Shown here piece after piece: positions 44,732 through 56,488 of a stretch of DNA of 64,000 nucleotides. The notes under the pieces were generated by a model. That model saw only the letters and a list, made by a program, of their open reading frames with translations, ran no database searches and was not told where the DNA came from. This stretch comes from Rhynchosporium graminicola (taxonomy: Eukaryota; Ascomycota; Leotiomycetes; Helotiales; Ploettnerulaceae): assembly GCA_900074885.1 (NCBI GenBank), contig FJUW01000052.1, positions 62,001 through 126,000 of the forward strand, written 5' to 3'. Both the position numbers and the translations under genes were made by a program. Position 1 is the first letter of the stretch; each line of letters starts with the position of its first letter.

Positions 44732-46963
44732 GGCGACGTGGGGTAGCAGGGCTGACGGAGTGAAGGGTTGGTTGTACCGTTTGGCGGCTACTAACTTATC
44801 TTGAAGAGACCATGTAAGGCCAGATATTGGTCCAAGAGAGGTATCGAAATAGCGACAGAAGACTAGGTAAAATTGATGTTGAAGGCAGGATAGAGGATAT
44901 GGTCTTTCTCAACAGCGCTTGGAAAGAACCATTGAGGCCTGGAGGGATTCTGCTACCGGAAGTCTACAAGTGTCCTCTTCACTTACGGCTAACGACGATG
45001 TGATTGGTCGGCCAAAGCCCCGACTAGCTCTAGCCTCGTCTTTCGAGAGAAGGAGGAGAGGAACGGCTGGGCACGGATCTAAGTCTGAATCGCGGGTTCG
45101 TCCTCGGGCTTCTTCTTTGCTCTTTTAGTGTTTGGTGCTCTGTACAGTAGTGATACCTGGGTTCTGAACGTATTGCAGAATCCGTGTCAAGGACTCGGTG
45201 CTTTTTGTGTTGTGCTGTCTTGGGGACATCTATCTCTCGTTTGAGCCGCATCCGCTTCCGCACACAATTCCCAGATCGCTACCAGACCCCAACGGGAATG
45301 CCTGATTTGTCGAACCAAAGAATATTTCGTATCATCATTCGATGCCGGACCAACCAGGACTTGTGAAGGAGAAGACGTGTAATCATCATTTCACCCGTCC
45401 GAATGAAAGTCATTGGAACTCCAAAGAACATGTATCCAAGGAATACCTGAAGCCAGGGACTTTGTGTCAGAAGAAGCCAAAGCCATGAAACTATGACTTC
45501 ACTCGGAGTAGATGCAAAATTACTACTAGTACTGCATAACAGGACTTTCCTTTGGTATAAAATATCAAGTCAAAGCTACGAAACAATTATAATTTTCTGT
45601 TAAATGAATGCTTGATGGCCAGGAAACTCCGGGAGACTTGACATCTAGAAGTAGAATGGTTAAAGAGTTCAAGTCACAGAACAATAACAGGTGTTTACAC
45701 GTACCGCACTGTATAGTCTGAATTCGCGGAGTTTATGACCTCTTGGTTGCTCTTCCCCGTTGATAAATTTGAAGCTCCCTAGGATTATAGTATTCTGCAG
45801 AAGAACCATGAAGAGCCTTTTCGGCACCAATCATCTGTCTGCAAATGGAGCACACAATAGAGAGAGGAGGCTCAAACCTGCGAAACTCCTTTTGGACCGC
45901 GGCGACCTCGACCTCTCAGTCAGTCACTTCCTTCACTTCCTTCTCGTAGCTTCTGGTCCTGCACGCAATTGATTGATGGGTCATGTCATTCCAGCTGCCA
46001 TGCGGCTCTATATAAGTAATATTGGCTGACGGGAACTGCCAGCATGCATCCAAACAACGCCCCCTGCGTGCCACAAGGTAGGCGGAGTGGAAATACGTCG
46101 AATACCTACCTACTTATACAATACTTTGTATACTTAGTACATACTAGTCATGAACACTGGCCACAATCATTCAGTCAATCAATCATATTGAATGGAGAAC
46201 CGGCATGCCAGGCTGTATACCCTGTAAGCACGTAGTATAAGTAATAATACTTATATGACGTGGACATTGCCTGTAGCAACGCTTGAGGTTGCTTGTGGAC
46301 TCGAACAGAAGAGTGAGCGGAAAGCACATACCTAGGCAGGCTCCCAAAGTCTGCCCGCCCTCCAATATCAAGACGAGGCTTTCTTGGCTTAATGCCTCAC
46401 GACATACTTGCAAATACTCAGTAAACATACTTATAATCCGGATGGTGGGGTGGGTCACCCAAAAATGTAACAGGGAATTGTGCATGTGCTGCTGGTCAAC
46501 CATCGCCTGGGCCCTGTTGTTGTGTCCTTGCTTCCACGTGATGTTATTCAAGAATACAAAGCCTTGCCTTGCCAGCGAGCGGGAGTTAATGCGATTTCGA
46601 AGAAGCCTGCACGATTGAATACCTGTGAACAATATTCGAGTTCTCTAATAGCCACTTTCTTGTTGTTTGGTGAAACTCTGCTTTGTTATTGACGTTGTTA
46701 TTCACTTCACCTTCGAGTCTGCCTTCGTTGCGTTGTCCAGGCCGGTCCAGTTCTGCCATACATACAGTGCTCGCTAAAACGGCGGCACTACTAGTCATCT
46801 GCGTGGGAATCCCCAGAGTCTTTTGAAGGAGGGAAGCACGACACTTTCCCATTGCAACATTTCCCTCAACAATCTCAACCACAACCACGACCTATCGATC
46901 TGCCACTCTCCCTATCCACCACTACCCTCTTTTGAAATCTACACACTCTGATCCACCGCAAGA
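44732..46963. other. Divergent intergenic region Ca2+-ATPase / 14-3-3
   Basis: 2.2 kb between divergent genes with no supportable gene. It includes TACC repeats near 46108 and a C/CT-rich leader just before the 14-3-3 start. Several frames of 60-150 codons overlap each other and carry no domains. Confidence 0.45.
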
Positions 46964-48214
46964 ATGACTACTGAAGTAAGTCCCCGTTCTGTCGCATCCG
47001 CATCACCTTTGCAGAGACGCCTGTTGTTTTCCCCTCCATGGCGTTTCCAACATCCCTTATCCACCGCGTCTTGCATCCATCTGCCCTTGTTACACACTTC
47101 GAGTACAAGTATGCTGACTTCCCTGTGTCATTCTAGCGTGAAAGGTAAGAGCTAGTCCTAGATTCGATGCGCTGGACGCCTATTCGATATCAATGCTAAC
47201 TTCCGCTGCAGCAAGACCTTCCTCGCGAGGCTCTGCGAGCAGGCCGAGCGTTACGATGAGATGGTTACATATATGAAGGAGGTTGCCAAGGTACGCAATG
47301 CTTCCGACTGCCCCAGTGACAATGCTGGCTTCGAAAAGGGACCATAACTGACGACGCGTGATACAGTTGGGCGGAGAGCTTACTGTTGATGAGCGAAACC
47401 TCCTGTCCGTTGCCTATAAGAATGTCGTCGGAACCAGACGTGCTTCATGGCGCATAATCTCCTCGATCGAGCAGAAGGAAGAGTCCAAGGGTACTGACAA
47501 GCACGTCTCTACCATCCGGGACTATCGTCAAAAGATCGAGACCGAACTTGAGAAGGTCTGCCAGGATGTCCTTGATGTCTTGGACGAGTCTTTGATCCCC
47601 AAGGCCGAGTCTGGCGAGTCCAAGGTGTTCTACCACAAGATGTATGTCTTATCGCTGGGTGGTGTGATTGCTCCACATTTGGGCCTTTGCTGATTACTCT
47701 TGATACAGGAAGGGTGATTACCACCGTTACTTGGCTGAGTTTGCATCCGGCGAGAAGCGCAAGCTTGCTGCCACTGCTGCCCACGAGGCTTACAAGGTAT
47801 GCACTTCACTAGAAAGATGTCCTACTAAAACTGACTCATCCCGTACAGAACGCTACCGATGTCGCCCAGACCGAGCTTACCCCAACTCACCCCATCCGTC
47901 TCGGCTTGGCCCTTAACTTCTCCGTCTTCTACTACGAGATCTTGAACTCCCCAGACCGTGCATGCCATCTCGCCAAGCAAGCCTTCGATGATGCCATTGC
48001 TGAGCTCGATTCTTTGTCCGAGGAGTCTTACCGTGACAGCACCCTCATCATGCAACTTCTTCGAGACAACCTCACCCTCTGGACCTCATCGGATAGTGGC
48101 GAGCCTGAGGCTGCCCCAGCTGAGTCAAGCAAGGAGACTGATAAGACTGTTGAGTCAGAGGAGACTAAGGCTGCTGAGCCAAAGACCGACGCTGCGCCTG
48201 CCACCGAGTCCTAG
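46964..48214 (+). CDS. BMH1: 14-3-3 protein (Bmh-type)
   Basis: Phosphoserine/phosphothreonine-binding dimeric adaptor. Six exons are reconstructed: 46964-46975, 47137-47144, 47212-47290, 47367-47641, 47709-47796 and 47849-48214, giving 275 residues. Introns are 161, 67, 76, 67 and 52 nt. The second exon is only 8 nt and supplies part of [20 protein letters not shown]; without it the family's N-terminal helix is lost. Signature blocks are intact: [57 protein letters not shown] and [15 protein letters not shown]. The phosphopeptide-binding Lys, Arg and Tyr positions are therefore present. The C-terminal 40 residues are Glu/Ala/Thr-rich and disordered, as in fungal 14-3-3 proteins. Confidence 0.96.
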
Positions 48215-50713
48215 GTTCCTCCATCTCGGACGTCCTTGTCTCTTTTCACAAGCTTCTTGATCTTGCTGGAGTGGCTAGTACGCCTAGTTACTGGTGGAAG
48301 TGACTGCAGCATCGGGTGTAGGGGATGGGCGTTGATATGAAAAAGCAGAGAATGAGCGGCTTTGGCCTTTACGAAATTCGGATTGCGATTTGCGAATACA
48401 CCATCCTGCGAAACCTGATGACCATGTTTTCCTTTCTGGTTTTGCGATGTGGTTTTTCTTCCCAGTGTCTTCCTTGTGGTCTGATTTTATTCGCGTCTCT
48501 GTGGCGTGTTTTTGTCCATGGAAGAGTTATTACCATGAGTGAAACTCCTTCCTAGGCAAGGGGCGTCCTCTTGATACCGGAATGCATTTGTCTTCACAAT
48601 AAGAGCCTCAACGGCAAACAAACAGATAGCGCTATGGAAGATCCCTTTCCAATGGGCTTACGTTGTTTTCCGAACTCCCTTGGTTTCTCATGTAGAGGTT
48701 TCTCTTCCAATCGATTAGATCCTCTCACTCGCAGATCACCTTCGTTTTGTGCCCGCTGTACTTGTCTACTCTCCCGAAGTTGCGAGTGACACACCGATTT
48801 ACATATTGTATCTAGATAGAAAGTTCCGCCGACTCCCAAGTAACATGTTAAGCCAAGACTGACCAGCCACCTCCTTTTAATACACCGTGACTCTAATCCA
48901 AATTCGGCCTGATCTTCCTGGTCAAGACGTATTCCTTAGAATCCATTATGCAGCTGTAACGAAGTATTCGCTCGCACCGGTATCGTGTGATCTCAGCCCT
49001 CTTACATCTTAGAACTCCAACGCCGACGCCCGCTGTCAAGTACTAAAGCCTTTTCTTTCCTTCTGAGTATTCGATCGACTGAATCGGCTTCGTATTCCAC
49101 AACACATCTTCCACATATACGTATTGCTTTTGGCGCCTATCGCCATTGTTTTCTCTCTGTGTGAGAAGCCTGTTGATAATACTATTTCTGCCCTACTGGC
49201 TAGTATTGGAGACTCACAAATGGCCGTTCTTGCTTGTATGGATTGGATGACGGGAGAGTATAGGGTGTATTAGGATGGGATAGGATGGGATGAGTCTAAG
49301 AAGACGAGATCCTGTCTTCTTTAGCACTCAAGGAGACCTTGCTCACTTCTTAGGTGAAGTAGAGGAGTTGTTAATCACTTCTAGGACATCTCTGTTCTAC
49401 TAAATCGTGATTTGGACATGTGAAAGCCGTGAGCTTGTCGGATGGGATAATTGTTGGACTACCAGCTTACGGACTACCAACGTTGCTAATAAATAAATCA
49501 CGGTACTTTGTTCCCTCCGACACAGAAGTCCTCCGCCCCCCCTCCCGTGTGTGGAATTATGTCGGCGTTCGAGATCCAGTCTGGGAGGGAGGTCCATCAT
49601 ATTGCAGTAGATTTCATCGGGCATTATTTGTTGCTCCAAGCGCACATCATTGGGTCTGGTCGTTTGATCGCGGTGTAATATTGCTATTCATTTTATGTGT
49701 TGTGTGTATTGTGTGCAGATCGTGACCCAGGCCCCAGAGCTTTGCCATGGGAGATGTGAATATAAAGAGGCAAGTGTTTGCACGGGATTCAGTAAGATTA
49801 TCACCATTTAGGCTTACTACAGGTCGGACCTATCCTCCGAAAAGCTCAAATCTGGCTCAATGAATGACAGACCAACGCATAATAAATAAATGCATCAGGA
49901 CTCCTTGCTGGTCGGGACTCTTCATGGCTGTTTTGTAAACCAGCCAAGGACCCCCCAGTATGATTCGGGCGGGTGAACAGGCAAACTAGGACATTATGGC
50001 CAGCAGCATTGTTTCAGTGGTATACATTGTGCAGAAAGCATGAGAAGCTTTGCATAGGCCAGCGTATTTCAGAGAAGCCGGTCTGATTTCACCTTTAGTG
50101 TGTGGGGGTGCTGCAGTATATGCATAGGAGCTGTGAGCTGGCTCTGAAGCTGCTCGAACAGGGTTATTCATCCCAATGCTCAGATGCCCATCTCAGCATG
50201 TGCCAATTGACATAGAAAATGCGTAAAAGTGAGAAGAATGGCGTGTGTAGGCGGATGGAGAATCGGGCAAATGAGGAAACAAAATTTTCGAAATCGGAGA
50301 AGCTCCTTTCTTTTGTAGCCTCAGAATGGGTCGTTTGGTTTCATTTCCACTTGGGATAAATCTCTTCCTATTATTTGCGGACACAAGGTCCTAAATCATC
50401 ACTGGCTTGGAGGAAGAAAAGAGACGTAAAATTGAAGCGCGAGGTTTTCATCTCGCAACGCGAGTACCAATGAGGATTAGCTTCATCACACGTTCCCCTT
50501 AGCTTCCAATGAGGCTGAACCCGCTCCTTCGTCGCGACAGGTATTCTTATCAGCCTCCCTCTCTCGAAGACATTCCAATCTTGGTCTTCACAGCTAAGCT
50601 CAGAATCAATTCGAACACGGAGAACCAGCGATTAACTGCTTTGCGATCCACGATCTCCACTATCGTTCAAGCGCCTTTTCGATTCACTCATTATCGTTAC
50701 CACTTTCGCGACA
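48215..50713. other. Intergenic region 14-3-3 / PRP39
   Basis: 2.5 kb with no supportable gene. It contains a short GGGATAGGAT repeat near 49268-49292. The last 250 bp should hold the PRP39 promoter and leader. Many short frames exist on both strands with no recognisable content. Confidence 0.45.
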
Positions 50714-53011
50714 ATGAGCGACTTCAACTACGGAGGGACAGAGGAAGAGTCTGCCGAGATCAGGAAGCTCGATGCTGAAGTAGTAAGTAGAGCTATGCGC
50801 CTCTTGGGCATCGACACTGAGGCTGATACCGTTTCTGTAGCTCGAGGACCCTGACAACTTTGAGCATTGGGAGAAGTTGGTACGGGCCGCAGAATCTCTC
50901 GAGGGTGGATTGAATCGTAACTCCAGCCCACAAGCTATCGCAACTACTCGTAGCGCCTACGACCGATTCCTCGCGAAGTTCCCTCTCCTCTTCGGATACT
51001 GGAAGAAATATGCCGATCTGGAGTTCTCTATTGCGGGTACGGAGGCCGCTGAGATGGTGAGGTTGCACAATGTCACACAAGGAGTTCGGGTACTGACATG
51101 GAATAGGTTTTCGAACGAGGAGTTGCAAGCATTACTACCTCAGTTGATTTGTGGACCGATTACTGCTCTTTTAAGGTCGAAACCAGCCATGATCCAGACG
51201 TGATCAGAGAGTAAGTATAACTGGACTCTTTCCTTCCCTTTAACACAGACATCTGCGGTGCGACGCATGCCGCAGCGACAAAGACCACATTTGGGGATTC
51301 AAGTCACAGGGTCGCAGACGGTGAGAACTGCCAAAAATGTCGCTCTCTGTTTGATACCCTTCTCACCCACATCATCAGGATATTTTCTTCTGCTATCACA
51401 CGTTCGCATTTTACATCGTACCACTCTGCACAAATGTTCGGCAAGGATGGGACAATTGAGGATCATTAGTTCAAGCACACCTGCCCTTCCCGTATTTGCA
51501 CTCCTAGCCACCTTACTTCCATCCCTCCCCTCAAGGCTTAGCTGACACTTTGTTATAGACTTTTTGAGCGTGGCGCTTCCTGTGTCGGATTAGACTTCCT
51601 TGCCCATCCTTTCTGGGACAAGTATCTCGAGTTCGAGGACCGGGTCGAAGCACAGGACAAAGACTACAAAATATTCTCCATTTTGAGTCGTGTCATCAAA
51701 ATACCCATGCATCAATATGCTCGGTACTTCGAGAAGTTCCGCCAGCTTGCCCACGCTCGTCCAGTTGTTGAGCTTGTTCCAGCCGAGACCCTCACTCAAT
51801 TCCGAGCCGAAGTTGAGTCTGAAAGTGGTGGCTTCCAAGGAGGCCCCAAAGGAGTTTCCGAGATGGAGATAGAACGAGAAGTGCGAACGAAGATTGACAA
51901 TTTCTACCTGGAGACCTTCACAAGCACTCAGGCCGAAACTACAAAGAGATGGACCTACGAATCGGAGGTCAAGAGGCCCTATTTCCATGTCACTGAGCTT
52001 GACTATGCCCAATTGACGAACTGGAGAAAATACCTGGATTTCGAGGAAGCAGAGGGCGACTACTCTAGAGCAGTCTTCCTTTATGAGAGATGTCTCGTCA
52101 CCTGCGCATTTTATGATGAGTTCTGGTTCAGATATCTGCGATGGATGTCAGCTCAAGAAGGCAAGCAAGAAGAAGTCCGAAATATCTATCAACGTGCCAG
52201 CACCGTCTACGTTCCAATCAGTCGACCTGGTATCAGACTTCAATACGCATACTTTGAGGAGATGTGTGATCGCTCTGACCTTGCCCGTGATATTCACGAA
52301 GCCATCTTGGACCGCATGCCGGGCCACGTCGAGACTGTCATCTCCTGGGCCAACCTGGAACGTCGTCAACATGGTCTTGAGGCAGCCATTCAAGTTTATA
52401 AAGCTCAAATTGACAATGCAGGCGTCGACCTATTCGCAAAAGCCGCATTCGTTGTTGAGTGGGCTATTCTCCTGTGGAAGATCAAGGGATCAGTTGATGA
52501 AGCGCGCCAAGTTTTCCAGAAGAACCAGCAATGGTACCTTCAGAGCCGTCACTTCTGGGCGAACTATCTCGAGTTCGAATTGGCTCAACCGACAAGTGCC
52601 GAGAAGGAGACTGGGCACTACGAGAGAATCAAGGAGATACACGAGGATCTTCTCAAGACTAGTGGCTTGAGCCTGTCTACCAGGAAAGAGCTTAGCAACT
52701 ACTACTTCACGTACCTTCAGCAGCGAGGCACGAAAGATGCCATGAAAGAGTTTCTGCAAATTGACAGGGAACTCAATGGGTAAGTCTTGTCTCTCGGATC
52801 TACCTGTCGCCTACTAATATCAATCGATAGTCCCTTGTCCGTGCAAGCAGACTACGCCAAGCCCAACACGTCAGGCAAAGGCCTAGAAAACGGCCACGCA
52901 CCTACGATTGACGAAGCAACTCTCCGCAAAGGAGAAGTACGATATAGCAATTACTATGCAGAGCGCCGAGACGTACCTGCCAACGCGCAAGGCACTGCTT
53001 CTTTTGCTTAA
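50714..53011 (+). CDS. PRP39: Pre-mRNA splicing factor Prp39 (U1 snRNP)
   Basis: U1 snRNP-associated protein built of HAT helical repeats, needed for 5' splice-site recognition in yeast. Five exons, 50714-50782, 50841-51056, 51107-51210, 51559-52779 and 52831-53011, give 596 residues. Introns are 58, 50, 348 and 51 nt. HAT-type blocks are frequent, for example DNFEHWEKLVRAAESLEGG, HPFWDKYLEFEDR, YFHVTELDYAQLTNWRKYLD and SRHFWANYLEFELAQ. The third splice gives IRE-LFERGA, matching the contiguous family sequence. The 348-nt intron is several times longer than its neighbours and contains a potential 72-nt in-frame exon. The C-terminus is Ala/Gln-poor and disordered. Confidence 0.93.
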
Positions 53012-56000
53012 GATACCCTATGTGCTTCTTTCGTCTACCTTTCTTTTCGCTATATTGGATGTGTCTATAACGTTTTTCCTGCTTTGCCTCCATGCCAACA
53101 TTTGAAGGGGTTTGGACGACGCTACTGCGAATCTGGTGGAGGATAGCATCTCTGTACTCTGTACCATAGAATATTCACACTTTCTTATCCGCGCGATATA
53201 AGACTTGATTGACATTACTCTTATGGGTATATGCATGGATGGATGAACGAATTGAAGGATGATGAGGCAATTTCTCAAGAAATGCAATGTTTATGGCCTT
53301 AGATCCGCTGTGACTCCCGTTTCCTACCTACCTACCTGCTTAAAGTCGTCGTTGTTTGGTGATCTCTGGTCGTGAACTCTCTGAAAGTCTTTGCAATACG
53401 TGATGTGATGTATGCCAAGGCCCATACAATACCGCAACCTCATTTTAGTCTCGATTGATGGAGTGATAGATGCCTGCAAGCTTGAACATCACAACATCAT
53501 TGCAAATTGTCCATGGGGCGGCCCTCAAGTTTATCAGGTCCAGACTCGAAAATAATTCCCTTGCACAAGTTTACACATCGCTCACGGCAGAGCCACGAGC
53601 ATTTAAATCTCTCCTAGATACGCATGCATGCCTTCTTCACATGGTCCACTTGATACACAAATCCTATCCTAAATGTCCCAGCTATAATAAGCAGTCGTGA
53701 ACTCGAGATGGTTTTGCTAGAGGGGTGGAACATGTAGGAGTACAGTGGGCTTCAGTGACAATGCAAGGGGTCGTCTAACAAATGCCTAGCCGGCTGGTTT
53801 GAGCACAGTGTAACAAAGTGCCTTCTCAGTATAGAAAAGTGCTTCTCGAGTTTATCGCAATGAAGCGGGCAGCAATTTCCATGTGAACCTGTGCTGTACG
53901 TGCTGTTGACTGAGCATCTGCGAGACTCAAAACAACAAACTTTCACTCGCTGATTGATGACCTTCACAGAGATGCCCTTCCAAATGCACAGTACGGGTTC
54001 CATCGGTTTGCGTTAAGGGCTGTTGTCGTTGCGGTCGTAGCTCACCTATTGATGTATCTGGAGCTTGTGCTCGTCGAAAGCTGGCGACGACTCTTTCTCG
54101 GAAAGGAGAGTGGAGTCTGTGAGAGTGCTAACGATACTTCTTGGATGCTAGATTCACACACTTAGCAGAGAAAACCAGTCTCGTCATGTCATGATTGAGA
54201 TTCGGGCAAGAAGATGAAGGAGAGTCCTTCCTAAATATCCGTGAAGATTCGCTTTAGGTACAACTTCGAGCTTTTGGATAGAGCGGCTGATTCAAGGGAA
54301 AGTCTCTCCGTATTCCGTTCCAAAGATAAGAAGGGGACAATCAATAATTTTTGCACTCAGTACATGGAGAGTCCCGGTGTTGTTCCTGATCAAGCATGAC
54401 AATTTTGAGGCAGCGGACCTAATCGTGCAAATGCTTCGTGTGTCTCTTACAAGGCTTTAGACGAGCCAGATGTTCCTCTATTGGCTGTGGTGCTTGAATG
54501 GATTGCTTCTGTAAGTATAATGCTGGGTAGACTTCATGATGTTGAAAGATGCTACAACAAACAGAGCGGATATGTAAAAAGGATAGTGACTGGGACTGGG
54601 ATCTCGGCTTACTTATAACGCAATTTCAGTGCCGCAAATGCCAGCCAAGCCACTGTGTGCGACCTTCAGAAACAATTCAATGAATCAACGGTTTCTCAAT
54701 AAGATTCCTTGCTACGCTTTGAAGAATGGTCCAGGCACGAGCACCAAGACGTAACCAAGATACGCATCAGCAGGGCAACAATCTATAGGTAGCAAGGAGA
54801 CAATTGAAGGCGCCGTCCAAAAGCTCAAAGTCCTCCGGAAACCTCATCGAAGCGTCACGGTGACCTCGGCATGTTCTCTCAGCACTTCAAATACGGAAAG
54901 CGGAAATCAGTGCACCATAGCTTCTCGATGTGCTCCTTCCTCTAAAGGGACAACTCGATGAAGCGAGCGAAGACTGTCACGGCGAGACATGCATGATATC
55001 TCACCACAAAACTGCGATCAACGTTCTTATCAAACAAGCTCGACGTCTGAAAAACACAAGAATAAAAACGTACGGGAAAGGGATGAGAACGTGGATGAAA
55101 GGGGGAAATCCCGATCTTGATGGGGATGGGAGGGGGTTGTATCGACGCTGGGGGCGCTAAGACGAGTGAGTACACTAGAATTTGTTCCTTCTTCTTTTGA
55201 ATCATTCGACAGAAAAATTGGGAGTTCCAGAGAGAGACATGATCCATTCTTGCCTGCTTCTCAAGATGAGAATACGAGTTTGAGTCTGGTTGGCGACTGT
55301 TTTGAACCGGCGCTTCAAGCGTCAACCTGTAAAGCAGTAAGTACACTTTGAGCCTCGATATCCACAAGTCAAACGACGCGATTCCGTTTACAGATCATGA
55401 TTGTCAATCGCACTCACTACTGTAGAAGCGTCTTTTATTTTCCGGTGGTTCATGTAGTCGAATGCAACTATTCTCGTTGATCGTCATGAATGTCTTTGTC
55501 TAAAACTCGCTCAAGGGATATAGACAAGCTGTGTAGATAATTGTTATATATGTTTACTTTGATCACTCGTATTTCTCTCCTCCAGATCAGCTCTTATAAG
55601 ATCAACTAGCTTAGCTACCCACTCCAGAAGATGGACAGCTGGTCGGTTTGATATTTCTCTCCCCGTTCACTGGTTAATATGAGCAACCAGAGTACAACTC
55701 CGTTCCGTCCTAACCCATCTGTACATATCATTCATCTCAGTCTCACCAGAGCCATCCGAGATCGTTTGGCCGCCAGTCTCTTCAAGCACATCGTACAAGC
55801 ACACAGACAACATCCTACCTCCTCATTTCTCTTCCACACAGTCAAGCCCTTCAATTTTCTCATCTGCAATTGTCCTAGCAAGAGCCACGCAGAACACATC
55901 CAACACACCCGCACGCCGGTAAGATACTTTTTCAAAATAAAATAGAAAGCAAATAGCAACCTCAATTCGATTTCGATGAAAAACGCGATAAATATTCAGA

Positions 56001-56488
56001 CAATCTGGGTATAACCTCCTCTGCTGACGCTGTGCTATACTGCTGAAAAGGAGACTTAGAAGAATGTGTTCGAGTTGGCGAAAAAGACGATTGAAGTAAG
56101 AGAAGGCCCCACTGAGCGAGGTATGGAAAGCAATGCGCACAGAATGATGAGGCCAAGAAGCAGTCCACGTGTATGGGAGATGTTGTACTGTACATATTTG
56201 TGGACGTTATTTCGGATATTAGCGAGAATCGGATCTGATGTCGTCGTAGGAGGGAGATGCTTCATTAATTATTATAGTAAGATCGATCGTGTAATGACCA
56301 ATACGTTGATTCCGTTCGACTCTTTCGTGTATGCGAATCTGTGAAGTCAGCTTTGGCGCCGGTCCAAAGTCGTCGTTATGTTATGCTTCGTGCGCAAATT
56401 CTTACGCAGGAGATGTATCGACGGATGAACACCCCATGATTTTTCTTTCCTGAGACATTCATGTGCACTGCATCTTGATTCGAGTCTC
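53012..56488. other. Long gene-poor region PRP39 / RhoGAP
   Basis: The longest gap, 3.5 kb between convergent genes. I cannot support a gene. Marginal candidates are a plus-strand frame at 55679-55945 that ends at a GTAAGA donor-like site, and a minus-strand frame at 56056-56265 with one hydrophobic helix. Neither has a partner exon I trust. Confidence 0.4.
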
